DNA of 64,000 nucleotides, from positions 1 through 64,000 of the forward strand of contig JAVKOQ010000109.1 in NCBI GenBank assembly GCA_031835245.1. Direction: 5' to 3'. Positions 12,001 to 26,320 of this stretch are shown here, one piece after another (within the stretch, counting starts at the first letter, position 1; every line of letters begins with the position of its first letter). Made by a program: the position numbers and the translations under genes. The notes under the pieces are model-generated. The model made no database searches. It saw only the letters and a list, made by a program, of their open reading frames with translations, and was not told where the DNA came from. This stretch comes from Balamuthia mandrillaris (taxonomy: Eukaryota; Discosea; Longamoebia; Balamuthiidae).

Positions 12001-12326
12001 ACATCCGAACGCGCAGATACCGCCATCATAACAACAACGGCGGGCTCTACCTATTTCACCCAACCCAAACGACGAGAGGAGGGCAAACGTCCACCTTTTT
12101 TTCTTCATCAACTTCCATGTCCTTTGCTCAAAGAATGAACCGAATGTTTACCTCGACAAGGACGGTCATGAGGACGGTGCGACCCAGCAAAAGCGGAGGA
12201 AAGAGCGGACGATCCAGTGGAGGACGCAGCGGCGGTGGTGGAAGCATGGTACGTTCGTTTGTTTCTGTTGTTGTAAGAGGAAAAAATTAAACCTTTCTCT
12301 CCCTGCGAACAAAGGGATTTGGATGA
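9043..12326 (+). CDS. DUF2207 (YciQ-like) membrane protein
   Basis: An 859-residue predicted membrane protein. Exons: 9043-9471, 9655-9714, 9843-9914, 10007-10315, 10380-10472, 10572-10731, 10804-12248 and 12315-12326; the sum is divisible by three. The N-terminus has a hydrophobic signal-anchor (LWLLWWLLLFLSLWLLSS). It is followed by the DUF2207 extracytoplasmic pattern (VDISLTPEGDLDVVERHLID, then FRFGYRKIP). Later come a membrane helix (VIVFIVVALPWYLVYHF), a winged-helix-like segment (VMATLVDLSRRGYLLI), two more hydrophobic helices around residues 400-470, a Pro/Ser linker, and a Gly/Ser-rich tail ending GGGGSMGFG, typical of the family. The last exon codes only GFG plus stop. The family is known mainly from bacteria and archaea and its function is uncharacterised. 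The final intron would be missed by a simple reading-frame call, which would end in GKN instead. Confidence 0.8.
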
Positions 12327-12606
12327 CGGTCCGTCCAGCCGCTTTCGCTTTGTAGGTGTACTGTACAGTGTTTTTTTTATCACGAGCTGTTAATAAAAAC
12401 TTGCAAGACCAAGTGCACTAATGCCTCTGAGACATCAGAAAGAGTTCATCTGATGTATCTCCTCCTTAGCCTCATAACCGTTTGCTTGCATCATATTTGT
12501 CGCTCAACCGCCACTTCCTCCGCACCACTTTATCATTGCGGAATCACCAAATAAAAGTGTAGGGATGAAACGCACTGTCCAGGTTTATTTGCGAAGCGGA
12601 AAGAAT
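12327..12606. other. 3' intergenic gap, convergent pair
   Basis: This 280-bp gap lies between the stops of the DUF2207 gene (plus) and eL36 (minus). AATAAA-like signals are visible near 12391 (plus strand) and as TTTATT near 12586 (minus strand). Nothing else was seen. Confidence 0.4.
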
Positions 12607-13137
12607 TTACTTGGCAGCCTCCTTTTCCTTCTCCTTCTTCTTCTGGGCCTCCTTCAATCTCTGGGCAGACACCACAGAGCCCATCTCGTCCCTCTTGCGG
12701 ATGGCACGACGGTGGGAGCCGAGCTAAACAAATCAACATATTTCCAGTGAGGAAACGAACAACTGGAACAGAGAAATTTTAAAAAATAACTCACCTTCCT
12801 CTTGGCGAGCCTGAGGGCACGCTTATCCAAACCTACTCTCATCAACTCCATAACTCTCCTCTCGTAGGGAGCGAAGCCGCACACATCCCGGATCAGAGTG
12901 CGAGCGAACTTCCTGCTCTTGCCAACGCGCTGTGCATCGATGAATCACCGAAAGAATTCAAAGGGAAGGTCAGAATGAGGGATGAGAGATGAGGAATGGG
13001 AGCTGAGAGTAAGAAAAATAAACGAGATCACGTACTCCCTTAAGTTCGCGGTTGCGAACGGGCAGCTTGCGCTTGGTTACGGGGTGTCCTCGCTTGAGGC
13101 CGACGGCAATGCCGTGGGGAGTCTTGACGTTGGTCAT
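12607..13137 (-). CDS. RPL36: 60S ribosomal protein eL36
   Basis: This is a component of the large ribosomal subunit. Three exons (13137-13036, 12929-12795, 12723-12607) join in frame to 117 residues. The protein begins [19 protein letters not shown] and contains the family core [17 protein letters not shown] followed by [10 protein letters not shown]. The C-terminal [20 protein letters not shown] makes it about ten residues longer than usual, with an added basic/acidic tail. It ends with TAA at a position set by family length, which argues that TAA is a normal stop in this genome. It shares a 231-bp divergent promoter with AK6. Confidence 0.95.
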
Positions 13138-13987
<850 letters not shown>

Positions 13988-14077
13988 TATCGTGGATCAA
14001 AAAAACAAAAAAAAATATTTAAATAAGTTGAGTTCATCTTTACATTCTTTCTTTCCTTGCCGAGAAAGTGTTGTTGT

Positions 14078-17000
14078 TTAGCGAGCAGCCTTTTGGTTGT
14101 TGATCTTGTTGCGGTCGTGGTCCAAGGTCTGGGGCGGGTCCTTCATGTTGGTGGTGTGGCACCAGCCTTCCTTGTGGCCTTGGTCCTGGCCACCCTCCAA
14201 CTTGGCGTACTTCAGTTCCGTTGTGCCATCGTTTGGTGTGTGCCTGTTTCATGTTTGTTAGAAGAGGGAGACTGAGAGAGAGAGAAGAGAGAAACGAACA
14301 AGATGAGATTGGAAGCAGTGACGCAGTCGCTAAAGAACCACCAATCCTCGGTGTATTGGCTGGTGTAGTAGAAGACCTGGCGACGAGCCTCCAGGGGGAT
14401 CTTGGACAGCCAATTGCCCGCTCCATCCGTCGTCAGATCTATTCGCCAGGTTAGAAATACAAGAAGCAAGAGAAGAACAACATAAACTAATGGATGGACA
14501 ACGAACAGAAACAGAAAGAAGAAATATAGGAAAAACAGGAAAGCAAATGAAAGAGGCTTCCAAGTATTACCATAGTTGCTGCCACAGCCAAGGCCAAAGA
14601 CAGCTCCCAAATCGGCCAAAGTGCCAGCCAGGGAAGTGCCCCGGTAGGGCGATCCCGTCGACTGCAGTATTCTCTTATTGTCGTCCACCTCATAAGGGTC
14701 GGAATAATAAGAAGCAACGCTGTTCTCATCGTCGTCATCGTCGTCATCGACAGGGATGAGATCCATTGTGCTCCAATAGTAGGTGAAGAGGTGGAGAGAG
14801 GCCATGCCGCCCTGGGAATGGGCCAACGTGCTGAAGCTAGGGTAGTTGTCGCCTAGATCTGCAATCTTGCGAGCGAACTCGTCGATGCTGATGCTTTTAC
14901 TACATGCGTGTTATTATGGTTAGTTTGGCAGAGAAGACAAGGAAGAAGAGGCGGAGCTGTACCCATAGTCTTCAAAAATGGCATAGTCAGTAAAGTCTTC
15001 CAATGGCCATGGATTTGCCGCTGTTTATTGTTTGGCAACAAGAATAAGAAGACGAAACAAAACCGAAAAGAAAGGGAAAAACACTTACAAGAACAATAGC
15101 CATGAACCAAAAGCAGCTTTCCTCCTTCAACTCTGGAACTAGGTCCAGTGGAAGAAGCAGTGGCCTTGTTCTTTCGAGTGGCAGCCAAAGCACGAAGAGC
15201 ATGAGGATGAGGTCCTTTGGTCATCTCATGAGTGATGGGAGGTGTTACGGAATAATCGAGCTTCAGCAAAGAATACAGATGTTTTTGGTCGGAGAACTGA
15301 ACTGACATTTCATCTCTGTTGAGTTCAAATAAAGAAGTTAATCGCTTGAGAGAGAGAGAGAGAGAAGAGAGAAGAGAAAAATGCAATACCTGCCGGCGAG
15401 CAGAATGTTCTCCAGTGGATCTTGCAGTTGGATGTTACGAAGGGTGAATGGAGGGAAAGCCTTGGCTCTTTGCAGCCATGCCGTGTTAAGCTCCAATGTA
15501 AGGGATTGACCACCAGTTGTTTCATCTATTACTCACCATATAAGTAGCTTGACAAAAAATAAAAACAAAAAACAAAACTAACACAAATAAAACGAAAACA
15601 TACCGGTAACAACATCAGCCATGGTTTGCACCCAGGCAATCGGCACAGCATTCTGATTGGCCTTATCCATGCCCCAGACCTCGGCATAGGTCTTGACCAG
15701 GCCGGTATGACGGGGAGGCAAAACCTCCTCCTCCAAGCGCTCCACGGCGAGATGGAACTGGATAACGTTTCGGGCGGGATGACGCTCCGCGGTCGCGCTT
15801 TCGCCCAGATGGATCCATGGAGGAACCACGTTGAACACGTGTGTTGTGGTTCTCAAAAACTCGCGTCCTACAGAGAGAAGAAGAAGCAAAGAGAAAAAGA
15901 GTGAAGAAAGCATAGGAAGGTAAGAAGAACGAAGTAGTACGAGAAAAAACGATAGGACAAACCTTTGTAAAAGCCTTTAATGTAGGTTTCAGCAACGTAC
16001 TCTCCATCTTCAAAGGCATCGAGGGTGGCGCCGTAAACGCCATCGTTGCGCAACAAGTCTGAGTGGATGCCGTCATCGTGCATTCGCATGGTCACACGCG
16101 TTCCATCAGGCAAACGCACTTCCATATCCTGTAATACAATTAAAAAGAGGAGCTTAGCTCAAAGAGAAAATGGAACAGAGAAGAGCAAGAGGAAAGAAGG
16201 AGATACCGCTTCAGTGACGGCATTAACAAGAGGGAGAGGATTGTCGCTGTCGATCAAAGCACTGCCATTTGCCGCAACAAGGGAGGATGGCAGGGTCTCA
16301 TCGTAGAGCTTGGCAAGAAGACCCACTTGTTGGTTTCTTCGGAGGTTGTACGTGTTCAGTTGCACCATTACCTATCATACCGGACTTGTTAGTCAACAGA
16401 GCGAGGGAGAGAGAGAGAGAGAGACATGGAAAACCATTAAGAAGAAAGAAGAAAGAAGAAAAATAGAGACCTTGAAAGGACTTTTGTTGCCGAACAACAA
16501 GTAGATATCAGGAATGACTTCATTAGCGCGCAGCTTCGGTTGAACCCTGCTCTCCAGTTTGATGTCCCACAGACCTACCTGTGGCTCTGGGAACCTATAT
16601 AGCATTACAGACAGAGACACGACGCCACAGTGAGAAGAAAGAAGCAAAGAAGAAAGGAGAAAAGAAGCGTACGTGTAGGTGGTAACGTTCATGGAGGCAG
16701 AGTCCATGCCGAACAAATGCTGGGAGCGGGAGAGCTTCGTGTCGCCCCGCGCAAAGACCGCGTCGTCCAGCAGGGTGTAGCCCCTCTGCTTGGGCGGGCG
16801 GACGAAGAGGCTCAGGTTGGGCCGCAGGTCCTCGTCGCAAAAGACCGAGAGGGTGAACTCCACGTCCGAGTCAACTGGGTAGCTTCCTGTTTGTGTTTTT
16901 TTTTTTTTTTTCAATGTGAAAAATCAATAAAATTAGATTAGAAGGAATGAAAAATGTAATGGAGAGAATGATGAATGAAAGAAAACACACACACAAAAAA

Positions 17001-17422
17001 AACAAACCATTCCAACGCCAAAGGTCTTCTTCTTGGATCAACAGTTTCACTGTTCGTTTCGCACAAAAAAAACAAAAAATCAATCAAATGTTTCCCCAAT
17101 GGTAAGGGGGGAAAAAAAAGAGTGTGTGAAGGAGTATTCTTTGGTAGGGTGGGAGTGTACCAGGGATGAAAGAGGAGGAGGAACGAAGGGCGGCGGAGGC
17201 TGGGGAGGGGGCATGGTAGTGCTTGAACTCCTGGGGCGGGCCGGCCAGCTGCTTCCTCCACCCCCGCTCCCTCACGCGGTCCACCTGCAACACGGCTCCC
17301 CCCTCGCACGGCCTCATCACCTCCAGCTGCAAAACGAGCACCACCAACAACAACCCCAAGACTGAGCAGGAAGAGGCCATCTTCATCGACGCTATAGCCG
17401 CAGCGGTAACGGTAGTGGACAT
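14078..17422 (-). CDS. secreted conditioned-medium-factor-like protein with alpha/beta-hydrolase half
   Basis: A 750-residue protein from 13 exons: 17422-17161, 17049-17008, 16886-16673, 16594-16471, 16371-16207, 16128-15963, 15867-15604, 15525-15390, 15315-15089, 15020-14963, 14899-14571, 14438-14339 and 14243-14078; the sum is a multiple of three. The N-terminal hydrophobic stretch (SVLGLLLVVLVLQ) looks like a signal peptide. The first half has beta-sandwich features, including a DDGIHSDLLRNDGVYGATL segment of the 'DDG..D...DGVY' type. The second half has LLLVHGYCSSANPWPLEDF, a nucleophile-elbow-like AHSQGGMASLHL, and a Cys/His tail HTTNMKDPPQTLDHDRN. This combination resembles the conditioned medium factor family named after the Dictyostelium density-sensing glycoprotein; that name is from memory and tentative. 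The hydrolase fold with Ser in AHSQGG is the firmer claim. Introns are loaded with (GA)n on the plus strand. Confidence 0.7.
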
Positions 17423-17701
17423 CCTTGACAGAAGGCAGGAAGGAAGGAAGGAAGAAGACCTGAGGTCCGTTGCTTGCCTGCTCTCTCTCTCTCTCTCTCT
17501 CTATAACTTCGTATAAAACTATTTTAAAAAGGGAAAAAAGATGCGAAAAGGCGGAAGAAGAAAGCGGAGGAGAGGTTTCTTCTTCTGTTATATTACACGT
17601 TTGTGCGGTTTCATTGTTGAGGTGAAGTCTCCTCCCCTCCCCTCCCTTTTTCTTTTTTTTTTTTTAAAAAAACTCAAGTGTAGTGATGATGATTTATTCT
17701 C
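17423..17701. other. intergenic gap
   Basis: This 279-bp gap lies between two minus-strand genes. It has a (CT)n run near 17480-17503, a poly-T/A junction near 17648-17670 and several AAAA runs. No gene was seen. It presumably carries the promoter of the CMF-like gene and the 3' end of the transporter gene. Confidence 0.35.
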
Positions 17702-20192
<2,491 letters not shown>

Positions 20193-20556
20193 GGCCTCTC
20201 TTGGTTCTCCTTCTTCTTCCTTCTTCTTCTTCTTCTTTCTTCTTCTCTTCTTCTCTGGTTGCAAAGGCCTTGTGCGCTCAAAAATGAATGAGATCGACAA
20301 TGATCGGATGATGTTTGATTTTTTATTTGCATTTTCATTGAGATCTGATGTTTTCTGATTTTTCGTTGGATGCCTGTTGGTGCATCTGTTATACGTGTTT
20401 TTTTATTTCGCTTTAGCTTTGAAGGAACTATAGTCCCATTCTTCACCATCTTCCGCCAGTGTCTTCTGTGCTGCTTTGAAGGCGAAGCGGTGTATGTTTC
20501 GTTGCCGTTTCTTTCTTTCTTCCTTTCTTTCGTTTTATAAACATACATACCATCCA
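20193..20556. other. intergenic gap between transporter and channel genes
   Basis: This 364-bp gap lies between two minus-strand genes. It holds a CTT-rich run near 20211-20254 just upstream of the transporter start, several TTTC repeats near 20507-20530, and AT-rich sequence. No gene or repeated palindrome was seen. Confidence 0.35.
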
Positions 20557-23197
20557 TCAACAAAACTCATCTTCAGAAAGAACAACAATCTTATCGTGCT
20601 CTCCCAACACCACCTCTTCATCTTCGCCCAACGCTGTTGTTGGGTTGATAACGGGTTGACAGTCTCCGCTCCTCATAAAGCCGATCGCCAACTGTCGTCG
20701 TTCTCTTGCCACTTTCTGAATGTTTTTCCATGAAGCAGTAAAGGTCGTCGAAGAGGAAGAGGAAGAGGAAGAACAACAATACTTGGACGCAGGAAGCAAA
20801 TAGATCTCGTTTCCTTCTTCAGCAAACAACTCAGCAAAGACTTGACAAAGACCTGGTTGCTCTGAGATCTGCGTCAACAGCCGACTGATGATGAGAGTGG
20901 AGAGCACAAACTCGGCTCCGTTGTCTCCCGAGAGAAGGTCCTCTGAACGAGGATCAAGTATCTCGCTGATGATCCTTGGCTTTCTCTTTCTCCTTCGTTT
21001 CTGGAATGTCCCTAACATTGTCTTGCTGTTGCTATTGTTGGCTTTGTTGTTGCTGCGGTTATTGGAGAGAGTAAAAACTGGTTGTTCTTGGTTGAAAGCA
21101 CTGGTGAAGAGGTCTTCAAAGAGCTCGCTCAGCAGAAGGACCGTAATGATGGTGTGAGCATCGGCTTCTTGTTCGTCGATGGTGTCGTCGGCTAAAACGA
21201 TGGCACACTTTAGGTCGAAGAAGAGTTGTCCCACTATCTCGCGAAGTGGAGTTGGTACCGTTGGGTCTCCTGTTGAATGCATACAAGACTAAGACAGAAC
21301 AAAGAAGAGCGAACACAAACCAGGACGAAGGACAAGAAGAACACAGACCAAACCTTGAACCCAATGAATGGTTAAGTTAGGGAAAGACATGGCGTCGATA
21401 TCGGCCACCATTTCATCGTCGCGATCAGCGATAGAGGAACCGGGCATCAAGTAGATTCGACTGCCATGAGGCACGTAGTTAGCGAACTCGTGCAACACAG
21501 TTGGCAACTTCTTTGCATAGCCACATATCAAGAACGTCTCTGGATGTGCGTGCTGCCTTTCTTCGTCCTCCTTCTCTTTTTGTTTGTGCTTCACCTCTTC
21601 GTTTTCTTCTTCTTTCTCGTCTTTTCGTTCGTACTGTTGCAACAAACTTGTTGTTTCGTCATCGCTGTTGCTTTCTTGTTCTTCTTCGTTGCAAGGGCGT
21701 AAGTCAAAAGCTCCTCCACACTCTGCAAGTACAAGCACCTCGTCCTCTTTCTCCAAAACAAACTCATCACTCGGATTCAACACCGTCTTATACTCAAATG
21801 TATGCTCATCCGCCTTTCCTCTGCTGCTCTCCTCCCGCTTCCCTCTTCGTTGAAGACCCAGCACGACTGCTCCTTGAACCCTTTCCTGCAACTCTCCAAA
21901 CTTCCTTCCTTCCAACTCTGGAAAGTTTCGAAAGTAAAACTCGGACCCTACATATGTGAGCAGCTCAGCATAGATCTTGGCCAGTCCTCTTTGTCTTGAA
22001 GTCTGCACCAGGATGCGGCTCAATGTGAGTTGAGTGTTGACCACGATGACCTTTCCTCTGCCCAAGCGCTCGATGACTGCTCTTCTTCTCTCGTCTTTGA
22101 GCTCGATGACGATGGCTTGACTGTTACGAAGAGGAGAGCCACAGCCACCACTTCCTCCCCCGACGTCCACGCGACGCAGGGCTAAGAGAGTTTTGATGGC
22201 GGACATGTCGGAAAGGCCTTTGACGCCGCGTTCCACTTGGAGGCGGTGTTCCTCTTTATCAGCGAGTATTATGGTACATCTGGCTCGATCGGCTCCTACC
22301 TTTGTGTTTGGTGGAGTGAATGCGGGTAGGGAGTTACGGCGTTAGCCAATGCTATATAACAACGACCGTGGCCAACATCGAAACGAGGACAAAGAAAGTC
22401 GTGGCATGGCATGAAGCAACCAGACTCAACAAAGAGAGGGAGCTAACCTTGATGAGGTCACGAGGGTAGTGAGGAGAGCCCTGCCGAACCACCACCGACG
22501 TATTCAACAAATCAGGCAGGTTTTCATGCACCATGGCCTCCACTTCCAGCTTGTCCTGCTCCGACAAAATGACCACCGAGCGACCCAGCTTTCGGTTCTT
22601 CTTGTTCTTCTTATCAGCATTGGCCTCATTCCAGTTCAGCTGCCGCAACTCCTCCAAGATGACCAGCAGCTTCTCTCGGTCGAAACCGAGGATCAAGGTG
22701 TGGTCCTTGTCGATGACTCTGCTCTTGCCACGGCGCAACTCCTCGAAGCGCTCCTCGATGGTGGTGTTGACAAGGCCGATCAGAGAGGCCACCACGGCCA
22801 GCCCGCAGAGCGTGGTGAACACCGAAACCGCCCGAACTGCCGCTCCATCGTAGTACCCTGTTGTTTCCTCGTCTTCGTCTTCCTCGCTTCTTGCTACAGG
22901 AGAAGAAGAGGCAAAAGAGGAGGTTTCGAGTGAGCCGGTATCAATGACACGAACCATGGACCACCACATGGCCTCGCCAAAGTGGAAGGAGGGGTCGGGG
23001 ACGACGAGGTCGGCCAGGAGGGCGCAGAAGGTGACCAGCAGGAAGGAAATGCCAAAGAGGGCGAGGAAGCGGGCGTACTTCTTGGCGGAGAGGAAGTAAT
23101 CCACTTTGTAACGCAATTTGTCGAGCAATGAAGGAAAGTTGGCATCTTGTTCCTTTGTTGTTGGTGTTCCTTCACCTCTGGCGTCCGTTCCTCTCAT
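20557..23197 (-). CDS. CASTOR/POLLUX-family ion channel protein
   Basis: An 802-residue membrane protein from three exons (23197-22448, 22299-21354, 21269-20557). Residues about 35-90 hold a first membrane helix (ARFLALFGISFLLVTFCALLADLVV), then a pore-like segment (HFGEAMWWSMVRVIDTGSL) and a second helix (VFTTLCGLAVVASLIGLV). Next is an RCK-like regulatory part beginning HTLILGFDREKLLVILEEL, with two further Rossmann-like units (TFLICGYAKKLPTVLHEF; IITVLLLSELFEDL). In plants CASTOR and POLLUX are nuclear-envelope calcium/potassium-permeable channels needed for symbiotic calcium spiking; related proteins exist in protists and bacteria. Insertions rich in Ser, Asn and Glu are species-specific. 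The start is the first ATG (MRGTDARGEG); upstream in-frame codons lack an ATG. It is divergent from the Maf gene. Confidence 0.82.
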
Positions 23198-23462
23198 TTC
23201 CTCAAAGCTTTGAAGAGGGCAAGAGGAGGAGGCCAAGAAACAGTCTCACGGTGGTGCGGCCCCTTCGGCAGCCCTTTTATTGGTGAAATGCTTATTGGAT
23301 GGTGTAATGACATCATAGTTACCTAAAAATGGAATCCATGACATCATATTCAGATCGGTCTCACGATGTGATCTAATGCGTCATCCATTGCAAAAAAAGG
23401 GAAAGTAATGATGTGGGCTGTCGACAACAAAGAAGAAGCGGAAAGAAAACGGCGAAGAGAGA
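23198..23462. promoter_or_regulatory. divergent promoter channel / Maf with TGACATCA pair and TGTCGACA
   Basis: This 265-bp divergent promoter carries TGACATCA at 23308-23315 and 23339-23346 (one mismatch from TGACGTCA, 31 bp apart), and TGTCGACA at 23419-23426, 37 bp before the Maf start. CCATTGC and ATTGGAT motifs are nearby. Confidence 0.45.
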
Positions 23463-24448
23463 ATGTTGGAAGGCTATCGGCGCTACCTGGCCACCAAACG
23501 GATCGTGTTGGCTTCGGCTTCCCCGCGAAGGCAAGAAATATTGCGTAATCTCGTTCGTTCCTTCTTCCTTCTTCTTCTTCTTCCTATGTTTTTTTTTGTC
23601 ATGATGTTTATTTTATTTCCTTTTGAAAAAAAAAAAGGGATTACGGTTTGAAGTGGTGCCGTCTTCTTTTGCAGAGAATCTCGACAAGTCCGTTCTTTCG
23701 CCAGCACAATACGTCACAGCCACAGCCTCTGCCAAAGCGGAGGATGTGTTCTCCCATTTTACCTACAAATCTTCATTGGACTCTGAACAACAGCAGCAGC
23801 ACCACATTCCTGATCTGATTATCTCAGCAGACACCATCGTGGTGCGTGAGGGCGAAATCCTGGAGAAACCGACCTCTGAGGAGCATGCAAAGGCCATGTT
23901 GCGGAGCCTCAGCGGCAGAGAGCACAGCGTCATGACCGCGGTGGCATTGATAGTGCCCAAGGAGGTTGACAGCAAACTCACTTCCTCCGCAGCAAACGAG
24001 AGTAGCTCTGCCTCTGCTTCTTCTTCACTCAACATGACCACGCTGTTGGAAACAACTCGTGTTCATTTTACGGACATGTCTGCTGAAATGATTGATGCTT
24101 ATGTGGCCTCTGGTGCTCCTATGTTTGTTTTTCTTCTTCTTCTTCTTCTTCTTCTTCTTCTTCTTCTTCTTCTTCTTCTTCTTCTTCTTCCTTCTTCTTC
24201 TTCTTCTTCTTCTTCTTCTTCTTGTTCTTCTTCTTCTTCCTTCTTCTTCTTCTTCTTCATTATTGGTTTCTTGACCCTAAAACGAAACCGCACACAACAG
24301 GGACAAAGCAGGTGGATACGGCATCCAGGACGCGACTGGCGGTTCGTTCGTGCGCCGCATAGAGGGTTGTTATTACAACGTCGTCGGCTTTCCTCTGCAC
24401 CGTTTCTGTTTGGCTCTTCTGGAACTGTTGCAACAGAAGCGGCTTTGA
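23463..24448 (+). CDS. Maf-family nucleoside triphosphate pyrophosphatase
   Basis: Maf/ASMTL-type house-cleaning enzymes hydrolyse non-canonical or excess NTPs to NMP and pyrophosphate. Exons 23463-23552, 23638-24122 and 24301-24448 give 240 residues. Signatures: the N-terminal LASASPRRQEIL, LIISADTIVV with the conserved Asp, KPTSEEHAKAMLRSLSGREH, and DKAGGYGIQDATGGSFV followed by YYNVVGFPL. An insertion of about 25 Ser/Ala-rich residues sits after VALIVPKEVD. The second intron contains a long TTC microsatellite (about 24131-24258). Read as coding, that tract would give poly-Leu/Ser; splicing instead joins GAPM|DKAGG cleanly. Confidence 0.92.
24131..24258. repeat. (TTC)n trinucleotide tract inside Maf intron 2
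   Basis: Nearly uninterrupted TTC units, with a few TTG and CCTT breaks, lie between the exon ending GAPM and the acceptor before DKAGG. The sense strand is pyrimidine, as in all other intron microsatellites here. Confidence 0.9.
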
Positions 24449-24702
24449 TCTGTTTCTTTGAAGAAAAAAAGTTTGAGGACGTTAAGCAAGAGAGAAGAAA
24501 GAAGAGAGAAGAGATCGAAACAGAAACAAGAAACGAAAAGAAGTGTAAATGAAACAAAGCAACTTTCACAGATATTCTAAAAAACAAAAACAACAAAAAC
24601 AACAAGTTAAAAAATTAAAAAAGACGTTGGCGGGAGAAAAGGAGGAGGATAAAAGGCGTGAGAGTTTTTTCTTTTTCTGTTTTTTTTAACGTTTTGTTTC
24701 GT

Positions 24703-26320
24703 TTAGTCGTCGTTGTCAGATCCGTGGGAGGTGCCTGTGGCGGTGGATTCCTCCTCGTCCTCATTTCCGTTGGTCAACATCTCCACGAGAATGTCGATGT
24801 AAGTTTGTATGGTAGCGGCAATAATGGCTCCCTATGGTTTGGCGAATTGGGAAAGAGCGACGAGAAGGTAAGCCGAAAATGAAAAAAAAATAAGGTAAGG
24901 AAAAAGAGGAGGAGAAAGAGAACCTGTTTGGTCTCAAAAGTGTACTTCGTAGCCTCGGACTGGACGCCAAACTCAAAGGCGAATGTCGTGGAGGAAGACG
25001 CCCAGCTGCAAATCTCCGTGAATGGGTGTGAAGATATCAATTCCTGTTTAAAATTTTAATGTTATGTCGATGAAGAATGAAAACGTAGAACAGGACATAA
25101 GAAACAACAAAAGAACAGGAAATGCAAGACTTAAACAAAAAACGAACCCTATCCTTTGGTTTAAGAAGAGAGATGCCTTCAGCATTGACGCCGATGATGA
25201 CTTTGCTGGGAATTCTTCTGCCACAGTTGATGGCCTTGCACGGCGGATAGAATGTGGTGCCGTAAAAGTCCAACTTCTTCGCAAATCCGATGTACTCCCT
25301 CATCGCCTCGACTTCGCTCTTTCCAATGTGTTTCTTGTGTTCATCAAAGATGGCCTTCTCCCAGTCGGCAGGTCTGTTGTTGGGGAACAGTTTCTTTGGC
25401 ACGTATTCTTTCAAGTTTTGGCTGTTTTTTTAAAATGTTACCAGTACGGTCCAAAATGAAAAAACGAGAGAACAACGAAAAGACAAAAAACTAGACTAGA
25501 AAAAGAACGGACCTCAAAAAGCCGGGCTGGTGAGTGCCGGGGTTGTGATCAGAATAGACAATGTGAACCTGCAAGCCAGCAAGCTTGATAGCCTCTTCTA
25601 CACTGGTTGGATATTCAGAGTTGATGATGTTTGCCAACGCCTATTTATGTCGAGAGGGAAGAGTCAGAAACCAAATGATTTGTCATCCAGTGAGTAGGAC
25701 GCACCTGAATGAACAAAAGTCGAAGAGCTACGGGATCTTCCATTTCTTTGTCGTCGTCTCTGATGAAGGTCTTCTTTTTAAACACAAACTTGGGAGCAGC
25801 GTCTCCCCCTTCGCTCGGCCAGGTCTTCATCAGATCGGCTGGCTTCTCGTCGGGTTCCAAGCAACGCTCTTGTGAAAAAAGCACCAATTTCAGCAAAAAA
25901 AAAAAGCACGCGTATAAACATAAGACAACAAACAACAAACAACAAGCACACAAGACAGACGTCGACATAAAAACGGGGAGAAGGGGAAAGAGGGCAAAAG
26001 CTCCACACGAAAAACAGAAGATCGAAAGGCAAAAAAAAGGCAGATATTTTACCCCAATCGTTTTTCTTTTCAAAAATAGCGAATGTGCCGTGCTCTTTCA
26101 GCTCCAGTTTTTCAATCACCGTCTTGAGGAGGTCATGGGCGGTGGCGTTTGAGTCGATGGCAAAAGCCTTGACTCGAGAGTCCATAAAATTTACACGGAC
26201 CACCGTTCTTGACTATAAACGCGATCGTTCCAATAAAAAAAAAGATGAGAAGGCAAGGGAGAAAAAAAACTGCGATAGGAGAAAGAGAAAGAGAGAGAGA
26301 AAATGTGTAACAAACCATCT
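24703..26320 (-). CDS. FERM-domain protein (stand-alone FERM)
   Basis: A 325-residue protein from seven exons: 26320-26318, 26212-26053, 25868-25705, 25640-25513, 25421-25148, 25043-24924 and 24831-24703. The first coding exon is just the ATG. The N-terminal lobe reads VRVNFMDSRVKAFAIDSNAT and is ubiquitin-like. The middle lobe contains PKFVFKKKTFIRDDDKEMED and DPVALRLLFIQALANIINSE, with YVPKKLFPNNRPADWEKAIF. The C-terminal lobe ends with FEFGVQSEATKYTFETKQ followed by IQTYIDILVEML, the usual final helix of FERM. The whole protein is little more than one FERM module plus a short acidic tail, so it probably acts as a membrane-cytoskeleton adaptor through partners. Talin/ERM-like and unconventional-myosin FERMs are the nearest patterns; I cannot pick a subfamily. 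Confidence 0.75.

Noticed and set aside
12249-12290. DUF2207 C-terminus VRSFVSVVVRGKN
   Set aside because: It reads into an intron; splicing to 12315 gives the family-typical Gly-rich end GGGGSMGFG.
24092-24274. Poly-Phe/Leu/Ser extension of Maf
   Set aside because: It is an intronic TTC microsatellite; splicing from 24122 to 24301 restores the conserved GAPM-DKAGGYGIQ.
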